From contig VZRG01000744.1 in assembly GCA_013397435.1 (NCBI GenBank), positions 186,001-250,000 on the forward strand: a DNA stretch of 64,000 bases, in the 5' to 3' direction. The notes under the pieces were generated by a model that worked only from the letters and a program-made list of their open reading frames with translations, was not told the DNA's origin and did not search any database. Within the stretch, counting starts at the first letter, position 1. Each line of letters begins with the position of its first letter. Both the position numbers and the translations under genes were made by a program. Below are positions 22,501-34,245 of this stretch, in pieces. The DNA comes from Erythrocercus mccallii (lineage: Eukaryota > Chordata > Aves > Passeriformes > Dicruridae).

Positions 22501-25500
22501 GTCCCATCTGTAGATCAAGTTGAAGAAATGTGCATTGGATTTATCCCCTCTTCTCCATGAAGGAATGTGTGTGGTTGGGGGTAGGACTGTTATGGCTTAT
22601 TTTGCATAGGCAGCAGCCCATGGCTGGATCTGAGATGAGGAAGAGTAACATGACAGAGTTTGCATCCATATACAGCAGGCCTATGGAAATAATTAAGCAA
22701 CATATTTGGGTGTATCTGCCTTAATTTTTTAGTTTATATCAGGGGAATGGAGTTTTTGAAGCAGATCTCTGACCCTTTGTGGTGAAACTGTCTTGGAGCA
22801 CAGAAAAAAAACTATTTTGCCCTGATAACAAACCAGATAGTGTGCTCCAAATGTTCACTTCACAGCTCTGGCTTGAACCATGAAGTGAACATTCATTTCA
22901 CGTCACCCAAATAGATCTGGCCTTAGATATGTCCATACAGGGGACATCATATCAGTGCCATGAATTTTACTCTACAGATTCACTCCTTTTCATCCACAAA
23001 AATAAATTGGATCAAATTCATTATTATTTAACACTAGTCAGAGCTTTAGCATATACTTATTACAATGCTTTTTACCACAGTCAATTGGACATGGTGGTAA
23101 AAGGCTCAGCCACTTCCCTGATCTCCCAGCAATCACAGGAAGATATAACAGAGAATTATACCAAAAACTAGCAAAGTCCAATTCCTTACAACCAGGTGAA
23201 TTCCTGCCTGTGAATGTCAGTGAGTAAAGCACGCTACTATATAGCAGCTTGCTTCCAAATTAATTTTGTAAAAATGAACTTCCCTTTAAAATTCTGCTGT
23301 TGCAGAGTTGAGTAATAAAACAAAGTCCCAACATTCTGTAAACTTAGAATTCCTAGGAAACCAGTCTGAATTTTTGCCCATGTCTGGAAGTCTTCACAGA
23401 GGCAATTTCACCCAGCTGACTGAGCTGGGATCCAGTTTAGTATGATCCTGTTTAGGATGATCATCCCAAGGGACGAAACCCCAAATTCTCCCTCCACTTT
23501 CTCCCATTTCCATCTTCTTGTTTTTAGCAGTTGCTTGTAATAATTTCCAAGTGTGGAAGCCTGATAGGGTGAAATAATGGAGAACCTTTTGCCGTCAGCA
23601 GCAACCTGAACTAATTCTGCTTTATTAGCATTGTTCAAGATAATTTCTTGCCAAATTGTAAAGGCTTCCTTGGGAATATTTCTAACAAAATCTTCAAAAA
23701 GTTGGTTTTCTCATGAGATACAGATGCGTTACAAATTCCATACTGTATATTTTCTGTCAGAAATATTTAACAGCTGATTATAATCTCATTAGGCAATCTC
23801 AGTAATCAAAAACTAATATATGTTTATAGAAAATTGCTCATAGCAAAGTTTTTAATCAGTAAGAATGGTAAGGAACAAGTTGGAGTTTCAACACATGGAC
23901 AGGGACTGTACACAGAAGGACCAGGTACTATAATTTATGGGAGCATATTATCAGGGCAATTAAAAATAAATACTGTGACACAACAAACTTTTATCAGTAC
24001 AGGTAGCTAAGCATTAATGGCATGATATATCATGTGGTAGTGTTCCTCAGAAAATGGGATAAATGTTGTGCAATTTCCCAATGGGAATAGTTTCATTAAA
24101 CACATGAATGACGAAGCAAGAGGTTTTCTTAAATTATAATTTAATATTTTGACTTTGCCCAGCAGAGCTTTAGTGAAGAGAGGTATTCCCAGGGTTTCAG
24201 TTCAGCTGTATTCACTCATCCACGTCAAATTCTTCGGACTGGATCCAGAAACTTTACACAAGTGTGAGTTCTGCCTGCTGGAAATGTCAAGATCACCTGT
24301 GATTTCAAAGCAAAACTTATGTGCTTGCAAACAGTTGTGCTCCAGCACCCCAACAGACTCATTAAAGCTTCATAAACAGCCTCAGGAATGCAGAAATCCA
24401 GCACCAGAAAGTAAGCAAGTTAAGGGGGGTGCAGGAGGAACCTGTAAAGCACTAGTTAGGGAACTTCACCAGGGTGTCAAAACTATCTCTATCAGCTAAT
24501 CACGGTAAAATACAAATTGTTTAAACCACTTGTTAATTAATTAGAACTACTCTTACTTTCTGCAAAGTATCACAGAAAATTATTCATAGATATCACCAGT
24601 TCATGCCTTGAACTGAGCACTGGAGAATGTTTGCAACAAAAAAATTCATTGAACAGCATGGAAATGCCAGCAATGGAACAAGAACAAGCAGTCTAAAATT
24701 ATCTGTTGCAAGTTATAGAAATAAAGGAATTAGGAGGAGGTTTTGGGGTTTTATTATTTTCCTTATTCAACAAGAAGGGTAGCATTTGGTATACAATGCC
24801 AATCAGAACTTGAACTTTTTGAAAGTCTCTCTAATACTGTATTGAATTCAGTTTAAAAAAAAAATTGAAAGTATCACTGCCTAAAATCACTTTACTGCAA
24901 TGCTTTTAAATGGCCTGTTTATATGCTGACAAAATCTAAATAAAATATGACCATCAGCAATATGAAGTGCTTCATGAAATTAGCACAAGCAGGTCTGTGT
25001 GTTTTGTGAGGTTGCCAGACTTAGGAGCTAAAAGTTGATACCGGGTTTTCCTTTTACCTTTGAAAGCCAGAGCACTTCACCTGAGCTTTCAATCTTGTTG
25101 CTTTTTCAGTCCCTGTAGCTGTTGTTCCCAAGTGCTTTCTTGTTCTGTGTCTCGGTGTTATTACCCAGTAGCAGCCTGCATTCCTTGTTGCTCACCTGGA
25201 GTTTGAATGTATAAGCTGTGACCTGTGCATCACTGAGGACTCAGAGGCCTCTCTGAGGTCGGTCAGTTTTGCTGTGTTTCACTGAAGTATCAAACTTTGT
25301 GTATTGACTTACTTGGGCAATACTGGGTACATTGGGAAAGGTCTATCAGAAGCAAGCTCAGAGCATTTCTTGTTGCTTCCCCAAGCTTCTTTTTATGTCT
25401 CTGAATCACTATCTACAAGTGCAACTACTCCACCCTATGTGCACAGTGAAGATGAGCATTTAGTCCTCTCCCTAAAGCACAGTCCCCCTCCTGCCAAATT

Positions 25501-25934
25501 AGCTGTGCTCAATAACTCTGTTTGCAGGGAAAGCACACCCCTATGCTGGGTGCATTAAAAATGACTTGGATGTGGTATCTCTAGACGTGTTTTAATGACA
25601 ACAGCTAGAAAGAAATATTCTCAACTTTGTACACATAAACATGTACTCCATTAAACTCAGTTCTTTTATCCAAGGCTAATTAATTGCATTATGTCTTTTA
25701 TAATATTTGTACTTTATCATTCATGACCCTTCTTGTCTCATTGTCTTAAATATAATAGAAAGTAAGTGAAAAAAAATCCTGGTTAAACTGCAGCTAGCTC
25801 CTGCTTTCTAATCAGAGATCTTTTAGCTTAAAAGTGGCACAACTGCTGTGCTAACAGAATGTTTAAAGCTTCAGGGTTTTTTTCTTAGTAGATATGATTT
25901 TGAAGTACATATTCAAGAGAACTTTAGATATTTC
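19556..25934. other. Intergenic sequence
   Basis: About 6.4 kb without a recognisable gene. Bases 19600-19830 are somewhat richer in G and C, with no coding signal I recognise. The rest is AT-rich with short A runs (20101-20112, 21795-21801). No mobile element identified. Confidence 0.6.
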
Positions 25935-26382
25935 AGAGAATCAATAGGGCTACAAAGACTGGGGAGGAGAGCATCTCTCTTAGAAGGAACAGCTGAGGGA
26001 GCTGGGCCTGTTCACCCTGGAGATGACTGAGAGGAGACCTCATCAATGTCTGTAATTATCTGAGGGGAGGTGTCAAGAAGGTGGACCAGGCTCTCCTTGG
26101 TGGTGCTGAGTAATAAGTAATAAGTAATAAGAGACAGTGGGCAGAAAATGATGCACAGGAGGTTCCACCTGAACATGAGGAAGAGACTCTTACTGTGCAG
26201 GTGACCACACACTGGAAGATTGTCCAGAGAGGCTGTGAATCTCCCTCACCAGAGATATTCAAAGTTACCTGGGCACAACTCTGAATGACATGCTCCAGGG
26301 AAGCCTGCTTGAGCAGAGAGCTTGGAGGACATGACCTCCAATGGGCCCATTCAGCCTTTACTATCCTGTGAATCTGTGATCT
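25935..26382 (+). repeat. CR1 LINE 3' end
   Basis: Follows the CR1 3' region: GAGGGAGCTGGGCCTGTTCA, AGGAGACCTCATCAATGTCT, GTTCCACCTGAACATGAGGA, CCAGAGAGGCTGTGAATCTC, CTGCTTGAGCAGAG, and a tail resembling CTGTGAATCTGTGAT. It is truncated at the 5' end and decayed. A local expansion of TAATAAG (three copies, 26111-26131) has arisen inside it. Confidence 0.9.
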
Positions 26383-26879
26383 TAGACAGTTTTGAGGGAA
26401 GTGATTTGAATGACATGAGTTAGATGTTTCTGTCACTGGAGAGATAAGTTGCTGTACAAGTGTGGATATTTACTCATATGGAAGCAGCTGGAGTGGAAAA
26501 TCTTGACCTGCCAAGGAGGTTAGATAGTTTCTGTCTTTTTGGACAAGAACCATATTCACAGGCTAAAATCTTCTTGAGCTGGGACTTATGAAAGACTGGA
26601 TTCTACTGTCCAGAGAAGGATGGAGCACGAGGGACCCAGCTCTTGTTCTCTTGTTCCTCTCCAAATGTCTCCCTCTGTTAGCCTTGAGGAATACAATCCA
26701 TAACATTTGTGCAGTAGTCACATCTGATGGCAATGACAACCACAAAGCACAAAAGTACATCATGGATGAGAAGGCCATCCAGTGCCCTCAGGGACCAAAA
26801 GTGTGAGGGGCTGATGGCAGCCAACACCCAGGAACATGGATCAACAAAAGGTCCACAGGCTTGGGTGCCCACAGCAGAC
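26383..26879. other. Intergenic sequence
   Basis: Short stretch between a CR1 fragment and the minisatellite. No gene or repeat recognised. Confidence 0.6.
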
Positions 26880-27183
26880 ACACAGAGCACTGTGACACCC
26901 AAACAGCAGTGTCACACACCCCAGCACTGTCACCCCCAGCACAGTGTCACCCCCAGCATTGTCACACCCCAGCAGTGTCACACCCCCCAGCACTGTCACC
27001 CCCCCAGCAGTGTCACACACCCCCTCAGTGTCACACCCTGGTGTCACACACAGTCAAACCCCCCAGCAGTGTCACACCCTGGTGTCACACACAGTCACAC
27101 CCCCAGCAGTGTCACACACCCCCAGCAGTGTCACACCCTGGTGTCACACACAGTCACACCCCCAGCAGTGTCACACCCTGGTG
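26880..27183 (+). repeat. Minisatellite of GTGTCAC/CCCCAGCA units, cut by a gap
   Basis: A tandem array of units resembling TGTCACACCCCCAGCAG (about 18-20 bases). From about 27030 it settles into a larger repeat of about 40 bases in which CACACCCTGGTGTCACACA alternates with CAGTCACACCCCCAGCAGTG. The array runs into the N gap, so its true length is unknown. Long frames across it are products of the repeat. Confidence 0.9.
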
Positions 27184-27383
27184 NNNNNNNNNNNNNNNNN
27201 NNNNNNNNNNNNNNNNNNNNNNNNNNNNNNNNNNNNNNNNNNNNNNNNNNNNNNNNNNNNNNNNNNNNNNNNNNNNNNNNNNNNNNNNNNNNNNNNNNNN
27301 NNNNNNNNNNNNNNNNNNNNNNNNNNNNNNNNNNNNNNNNNNNNNNNNNNNNNNNNNNNNNNNNNNNNNNNNNNNNNNNNNNN
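27184..27383. other. Assembly gap, 200 N
   Basis: Exactly 200 N. A round number may be a placeholder rather than a measured size. The flanks differ sharply (minisatellite to the left, CpG-dense DNA to the right). Confidence 0.99.
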
Positions 27384-27840
27384 GGCCGCTGCAGGCCCGG
27401 GCGCCCCAGGGCGGGATGGGGCGCTCGGTGCCGGCCGCGGCCCCGCCGTGCCGGGGAGCGCCGGGGCAGCCGCGTCGGACCCTTCTCAGCCCTCACCTGC
27501 CCGGCAGCCCGGGATGAAAGGGCCCCGCTGTGTCTATTGTCTCTCTCGCCGGCCGGGCTGGAGCTGCTCCCGCCCCGCAGCGCTGATGCGAGTCCCGGAG
27601 AACCGGGGCTCCCCGGCCGCCCAGTCAGTCAGAAATGGTTTTGTTGCCTTCCCTGCGATTCCCTCCCCGTAGTGCGGCTTTGGAGCTTTGCCAGGACGCG
27701 CCGAGCGTTTTCCCATCACGGCCAGTGCCCCGGGTCTGGCTCGGCTGTGCCCGCAGCCCGCTCCCCCGGCGCCGGGATCACTGACGATACGGGCTCTGCA
27801 AAGCCGCACAACTCCCTGCAAGCTTCTTGTTATCCGTTAG
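27384..27840. promoter_or_regulatory. CpG island, possible unannotated promoter
   Basis: About 457 bases with roughly 50 CpG by hand count, most dense at 27384-27480, against a CpG-poor background. On the minus strand CAG|GTGAGG (boundary between 27497 and 27496) is a near-perfect splice donor, so a first exon reading leftwards towards the gap is possible. Frames through it resemble no protein I know. It begins at an assembly gap, so a misjoin is an alternative. Confidence 0.5.
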
Positions 27841-27959
27841 GCACATAACGAATTTTTAAATATCTATTAGATATGTACGAGTAGAGTGTAAGGAGAGGTG
27901 TCTCAACACTGAGCTAGAGGGACAAGAGTCTACAATTCTGCAAGAAACACCTTGTCCCA

Positions 27960-28750
27960 GTAGCAATCTGAACATGAGCAGCCTATTCTGGAAGCACCAA
28001 GACTGGTGATGAATGATGTCCTCCAGGGTCCATATTGGGACAACTGCTGTTTAATGTCTTCATTGGTAACATTGGGATCAAATGCACCCTCAGTGAAGAC
28101 TGGTAGAAGAACTCATTCAGAGCAGTCCTGCTGAGAAGTACCTGGAGGTGCTGTGGGTGAGAGGCTGGATATGACCCAGCCAGGTGTCCTTGCAGCCCAG
28201 AAAGCCAAGCGTGCCCTGGGCTGCATCCAAAGCCCCGTGGGCGACAGATGAGGGAGGGGATTCTGCCCCTCTGCTCTGCCCTGGTGAGACCCACCGGCAG
28301 TGCTGCATCAGCTCTGGGGTCCCCAGCACAGGAAGGACATGGACTGGTTGGAGAGAGTCCAGAGGAGGCCACCAAGATGATCAGAGAGGTGGAACACCTC
28401 CCCTATGAGGACAGGCTGAGACTGTTGGATTTTTCAGTCTGGAGAGGAGAAGGCTTTGGGGGGACCTTAATACAGCTTTTCAATGTATAAAAGGAGCTGC
28501 TAATGAAGATGGGGACAAGACTTTTTAGTAGGGTCTGTAGGAACAGAACAAGGGATAATGATTTTAAACTTTAAAAGAGTGTAGATTCAGGCTAGCTAGA
28601 AGTATGAGGATGGTGAAACAATGAAGGAAGTTGCCCAGAGAGGTTATAGATGCCCCATCCCTGGAAACCTTCAAGGTCCTGTTGGACAGGGCTCTGAGCT
28701 ACCTGAGTGGAAGATGCCCATTTGCAGGGGGCTTGAACTAGACCTGACTC
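27960..28750 (+). repeat. CR1 LINE fragment, ORF2 end and 3' region
   Basis: Carries CR1 segments in order: decayed RT text near 28020-28100, GCAGCCCAGAAAGCCAAGCG, ACCAAGATGATCAGAGAGG, TATGAGGACAGGCTGAGA, TTGCCCAGAGAGGTTATAGA and CTGGAAACCTTCAAGG. The frame at 28248-28490 includes TKMIREVEHLPYEDRLRLL, close to the CR1 consensus. Truncated at the 5' end, with stops and no clear 3' tail. Confidence 0.9.
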
Positions 28751-29500
28751 CTGATTTCCCTGTATCCCCTGTGACCAGAGATTCATGGCTTAATGCCTGT
28801 CAGCTGAGTGGCAGTAGCTCACTTTTTGTGTCTGCATTTAGTTTGGAGCAAATGTGGGTAAAAGGAGTCACACCAGACCTGGGTGAAAAAGGTAATACTT
28901 GTGTATTATCCTTGGTGGCAGCAGTGGGCTGCGGTTAAGTACATAGGACCTGCTGTGGTTCAGCTGATGCAAAGTAATCATTAATATTCAATAACTTGAT
29001 CATGTGTCAGAGGCCTCTGTTTTCTTTAGCTCCTTTAAAACATCTTAGGCAGGCATTGTACCTTGGGAAGGACCTTCCACCTTGGACAGGTATGATTTTC
29101 CCAGGCATTTAAGCCTGCAGCAGCTGGGGGGTGTTCTGCCCTTGAGATTTTGCTGTGAATCACATCTAAGAAAAATTTTCAAATCCTACTCTGGCCTATG
29201 GCTGCTGCAGTAAATCTGTAAAAATCACTCCTGCTGAGGTGTATGGATCCACATAGGTCTGTGCAGAATATAAATCACATAAATCTGAGAAATCTGCCAG
29301 GGCTGCATAAGAGAGAAGTTGAGGCATGCACAGAATATGTAAGTGTGGAAAGGCAGACTCTTCCCCCAACAGGTGATTTGTGAGAGTTAACATTTGGGTT
29401 GTGAGATATTTAACCAATGCCTTCTCCTCCCTCAGATTGTTTGGTAAGGGCTAGAGGGGAAGCTGCAAGCAGCCCCTTGAAGTGTAAAAAAACCCTGAGG

Positions 29501-29528
29501 TGGGGGCAAGGTTGGGGGGGGGGGGCAG
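29501..29528 (+). repeat. G-rich tract
   Basis: Five G followed, after a seven-base spacer, by twelve consecutive G (29514-29525). It could form a quadruplex or be a site of length variation. Confidence 0.6.
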
Positions 29529-30715
29529 GCAAAGAAATGTTTTACAATGCAGATTTTTAAAAACAGGCAGTTAAACTCAGGATATTATATGCCTTCTGTC
29601 ACCTAAAGTGGATTTTTATGGATATCAGCTCATGGCACTTGACTGAAGGTATGCCAGGAATGCTGGATAGGTCGGCTGAGTGATGAACTGACATGTCCTG
29701 AAGGAGTGAGATATGATGCAAGAGCAATACCACCATTAAAACGTGTTAGGGTATATCAGGACAGAAAATTATCAATACTTCCTATTATTCCTCAGTCTGC
29801 ACAGCAGCAGTGAGCGGATCATGAGATGTTTTATTGATGACACCATGCACTGTGAGACAAACTCCATAGATAAAGATTTTCAGGTTTGCTTTATAGCCTT
29901 TCCAATAAGGAGTGATCTATTTTTCAATAAGATAAGAATTATTGGCAATTCTTTAAATTATAACAGATGTCTGAAATATACCTTAGCTAATTTAGCATTA
30001 ATAGGAAGATAATTACAAAGCCAATACATACCTATTGATTGCTGCAATTGTGTTTACTGACCTTCAACATCTATCTACTCTTAACATGCACACAGTCTGC
30101 AGATCTTTCCATTGATTTTTTAATCTTGGAGAGGGACCCATATTGTTAAGGTATTGGGTATTAAGGTTAGAAGAATTTCTGCATACAAGAAACCAATTTC
30201 AGTTGTTTATAAGTTTTCCTATTTTCTCGGCTTTTTTTTTTTAATCCAAGAGTCTGTCTTGTATGGAATTCAGTGCACATGCATAGAAAGTTTTATTGAA
30301 AATTCTTCCGTTGTTTTTGAAAACTAATACATGAATTTTAAGAAAAGTATATGTTTTTATAGCTGTTACAGTGAGATGATTTACTTTAAGTAATCGAGTT
30401 ACCCACATGCCATGAGACTTTAAATATGGAAGAGGGAGGGACTGTGCTTTTTACAACATCTTGGTCTTCATCTTCCCACAGCAACATGTCACCACATTCT
30501 TCCTGTAAAGTCATCCTTTTCTCATTTCATTGCCTGCACTTTTACAGACCCACATGTTCTCAGGCCAAGACCTTTTTTGTACATATGTGGGAGCTTGGAC
30601 AGAGATCTCCCAAAGGCCTGGCCCAGGAAGCTGGTTTGACCTCTGTTTCTCTGTCCAGCCTCAGCTCCTCACATCCTGCTCACAATTTCCTCCCAGTCTC
30701 CTACCACAAACTGCT

Positions 30716-30801
30716 TTATTATTGTAGTTATTGTTGTTATTGTTATTATTATTATGTAATTTTGTTGTTTTTTTGTTTTTTGGTTTTTTTTGGTTTTTTT
30801 T
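30716..30801 (+). repeat. TTA/TTG-rich microsatellite and T/G tract
   Basis: TTATTGTTG-type triplets grade into T runs separated by GG. The 168-codon frame across it gives poly-Tyr/Phe text and is not a gene. Confidence 0.8.
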
Positions 30802-33800
30802 CACAGAAACAGCATGTCAAGTTCAAACCCTCATTTCATATTCCTCAAGCTTTGCTGTTTGTGAACTTTATTGTGAATTCCTTTTCCCTACATTTTTTTC
30901 TTCAGTTTTCCTGGGATCTTTTCCTTTACTGAGGCACATTTAACTCTGTCTGGATGCTTGTGGATTTCTGTAGTGCCACACTAAAACTGCAGCCTTTTCC
31001 CTATAGGGGGCTAAAAATATTAGAAAGAGTGGTGAAGCTCCTTGAAATTTCACCTGCACACCTGCACAAGGGTGAGGCTCCATTTTCTTCCTCAGGGCTC
31101 ACTCACACCTCATGACCTCATTTAAAATCCTCACTCAGGTAAAACTCCCCTTGAAATCAATGGCTATAGAGACAAATTAAGAACTTCTGGACTGGAACCA
31201 GACATCTTGTAGGAAGGTAGTTAGGGATGATTCAAAGTTGATTGTCTACAGCAAATAACATAGGCATTCTTGGTTTTCTTTTCTGCTCTTCTGGGAAAGC
31301 TGAGAGTGGCTGCAGAAAAAGTGTTTGCATTATGTTGTGCTTCATGTGTGGCTGTATGTAGGTGACTTCTCTTAGTTATTGTTCAACACTGCTCACAACT
31401 TCTTGCTAAAAGAAAGAAACAAATGGTAATAAAATTCTTAAAGGTGTTAACATTCACAGTACTCCTTCAATGACTGTGTCTGGGCTGTGTACAGTAGGAT
31501 ATAGTTTCTGTAGGCAGAAGAATTCCTGTGGAGTTGAGATTATTATTTAAGAAAATATGTTCTCTGGTAAAAACAAAAGAAACTAGCCAGTACTTAGTAT
31601 GATGTTGTAGAAGCCTGGGTACTGATGCCAGGCAAGTTGGCTTGAGTATTTACACTACACTCTGAGATACGTAGTTTGTGTGAGAAATTTTCAATGGATA
31701 CCAAACCACTAAAAATTTATAAATTTATACATTTTATAAACTTTCATTTATAACTTTATTTTTTCTGTCAATGACCTGTAGAATTTCATTCAAGCTGAGA
31801 TTCATGGCCAGCAGCTTTCAAAAAATAAGCACAGGATATTAAGGTTTTTTGTGCAATATATTTCAGATGTGGTAATCTTTCTCTGAGTCCATTTCTTTCC
31901 TTGACCAAGTGGGGGTGTTCTTGGCATGATATTTCTCAATAATACAATCCACAAATATATGACAATTCTCTGCTGCCACCTGAGAAAAATTGGTTTCAGT
32001 TTATATTTCAGCTCTGACAACAACCAGATCACCACTTTGACTGGATTTTAGAAATGGACTTGTTCTGATAGTCCTTTTATAACAAATTCCACAACCATAG
32101 TTCTGGAGCAATGCATTATAATTTAACATAAGCATTGGATACAATGTAAAACAATTGCTAAACAAAAATCTTCTATTTAATGTTTAAATCTCTAGCTGAG
32201 GGAAGATTGGGGTGCGGGGGGGAGGTTTTGTTTTGTTTCATTGGGTTTTTTTTTAGTTTTAAATGATGGAACAAAATAAGAATTCTGCAAATAGTTTCCT
32301 GTAGTCTGTAAAAAGTTAGCCTTTTTTCTGAACTCGGTTGTTTATCCTATCTCTGTGAGTGACTAAGTAGTTCTGGAATTATATTAACTTTGACTTAATG
32401 TTTACATGGATGTATATAGACTTTTATACTTTTGTACCATTACACCTCAAAAGAGAAAAGGTCATAGTTTGCAAGGACCCTGTTAGACAGGGTGAAAAAT
32501 GGTACAAGATTTCAAGTCACAAAGAAAGGCTGTGACCAAGTCAGGAAATTAAGTCGGGGTAGTGCCAAATATAATACCATCTTTTCTATTTTCTTGTCAC
32601 TATTTAATGATCACTAAAAATAAGACTTAAGTAAGTAGCTCAAAAAACTGATGTGCTTGTTCCACTGCCAAGAAGAACTGAGCATGAAGAAAATTCATTT
32701 TAATTTTGCAGACTTTACATTAGAGCTATGGACTTTCTCTTAAAGGTGACTGCTGCTTCCCAAAAATGAAAGTGCTGTTACCTGAAATATTTAATCCATG
32801 GTCACATAAGTGGCATAAGCAGCAATCAAATCATGGCCATCTTCATCATATAAGGTGAGAACTCCTCAGCTTACAGAGACCATGAAAATGTGATGTGAAA
32901 GGAATGAAGAGGATAACAATGTGGATTGAAGGAATTGCTATTTTCTTTTACAAACAGGACCTGTAGCTGGATCTACTTTTCCAAATAAAGCATAAAGTTA
33001 GATTTCATGTTTCCTTTGTCCCACACAATGCTCTACCCACAAGCCTGGACTGAGTCTTGAGCCAAAAGGTATGTGTCTTCAAGAACACATCTGTACTCAC
33101 TGTCATCTCAGAAAACATCATCACCTTGACACAGGCAGGTTTCAGCTTTAGTTATTTAAATCACAAGCCAGCATTATCCAGGAGATAATATTGTAGGCCC
33201 ATGTGATGGTCCCTGCAGTAAGCAGTGTGAGATTACACTCCACTTGTTCATATACAGGAATCTCTGCATGTGGGTCTGCCATACTATCCCTCTACATCCC
33301 AATAACTCTGAATCACTTAACTAGTTTCAACCCAGGATAGCAGAAGTTAGCAGGAATTAAATATCCAGTTTTGTAGGAATGAGTGGCTGAACAGGAAAAA
33401 GTGTCATTAGTGATCTAACCAAGTCAGACCTTCTCTGATCACGAGGTTGCATGGTGCTATCCACCCACTGGAGAATTAACACAGAAGACAACTATTATGA
33501 CTGCCCCAAACACAGGAAGAGCTTTAACTGGTACTCACACCAAAGAATCCTACCACAAGGCACAAATCCATTATAAAACCCAAGCTTCATTAGACCTATT
33601 GCAGATGGAGCTGCTTGTCTCTCCAGGAACCACCCTTTATTTGTGGCAATTTCATCAGACGTTTCATGTTCCATTTCATTTGAGCTAATCTCTCTCCATC
33701 ACAGCTGGCCTGCTGAGCTCTGAGAAACAGATGTATGTGGTCCCTGACTGCTGCTTGGCAAACCAGGCTTGTGCCACTTCAGTGCTAAATGATTCTGCCA

Positions 33801-34198
33801 CATCTGCTCCCTTTCTGATCTCTGAGCACTTTGAGCTATCACAGGGCAGCTGTGCATCAGTGAAGTTTAACAGAGAGTCCTCTTATAATTACAGGGAAAA
33901 AAATGTCTGCAATTCCATTATTTGTCTTCTTTTTCCAAAAAGACCGTCTCCAGTATCCCAATGTTTGCTAATAGGGACAGTGAGTTGGTTTTGGAGCATA
34001 TGTATTTCATCTCTAAACCAAATCCATTTGACTCAGCAATCTTGGTACAACCTCCTTTTATAAATAAAGTGTTTTTTCCTGCCTCTATAAACTGCAGATT
34101 TTCTTCTCTGTGTGAACTGCTTAAAGGGTTGTTATCCACAGAGAAAAGCAGGCACCTCTGCAGACAGACATTCAGGCCAGCTGTTTTTAGGACATATT

Positions 34199-34245
34199 AT
34201 AGGCACTCCTTCACAGTGCCTATGTATATTACTAATGTGAAGGAG
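34199..34245. other. Two overlapping perfect inverted repeats
   Basis: ATAGGCACT (34199-34207) pairs with AGTGCCTAT (34215-34223) across a 7-base loop. CTCCTTCAC (34206-34214), covering that loop, pairs with GTGAAGGAG (34237-34245). The two stems of 9 bp are mutually exclusive. Function unknown; no transcript evidence. Confidence 0.6.

Noticed and set aside
26880..27183. CRISPR-like array of repeats
   Set aside because: The units are directly adjacent with no unique spacers, and this is a vertebrate genome. It is a minisatellite.
27534..27821. A 95-codon minus-strand frame in the CpG island
   Set aside because: GC-rich DNA has few stops, and the product is Arg/Gly/Pro/Ala-rich without a recognisable domain. 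It also ends before the candidate donor, so it is not joined to a further exon in frame.
26727..27848. A long open frame (about 370 codons) across the minisatellite, gap and CpG island
   Set aside because: Its length comes from tandem repeats without stops and 200 unknown bases. The text is repeat-derived His/Pro/Thr/Ser followed by GC-rich Arg/Pro/Gly, with no family resemblance.
27983..28490. Open frames of 70-130 codons on both strands
   Set aside because: They are frames through a truncated CR1 copy; the + strand one is residual CR1 ORF2.
30426..30932. A 168-codon frame on the + strand
   Set aside because: It passes through T-rich microsatellite sequence and gives poly-Tyr/Phe text. No domain or relative is recognised.
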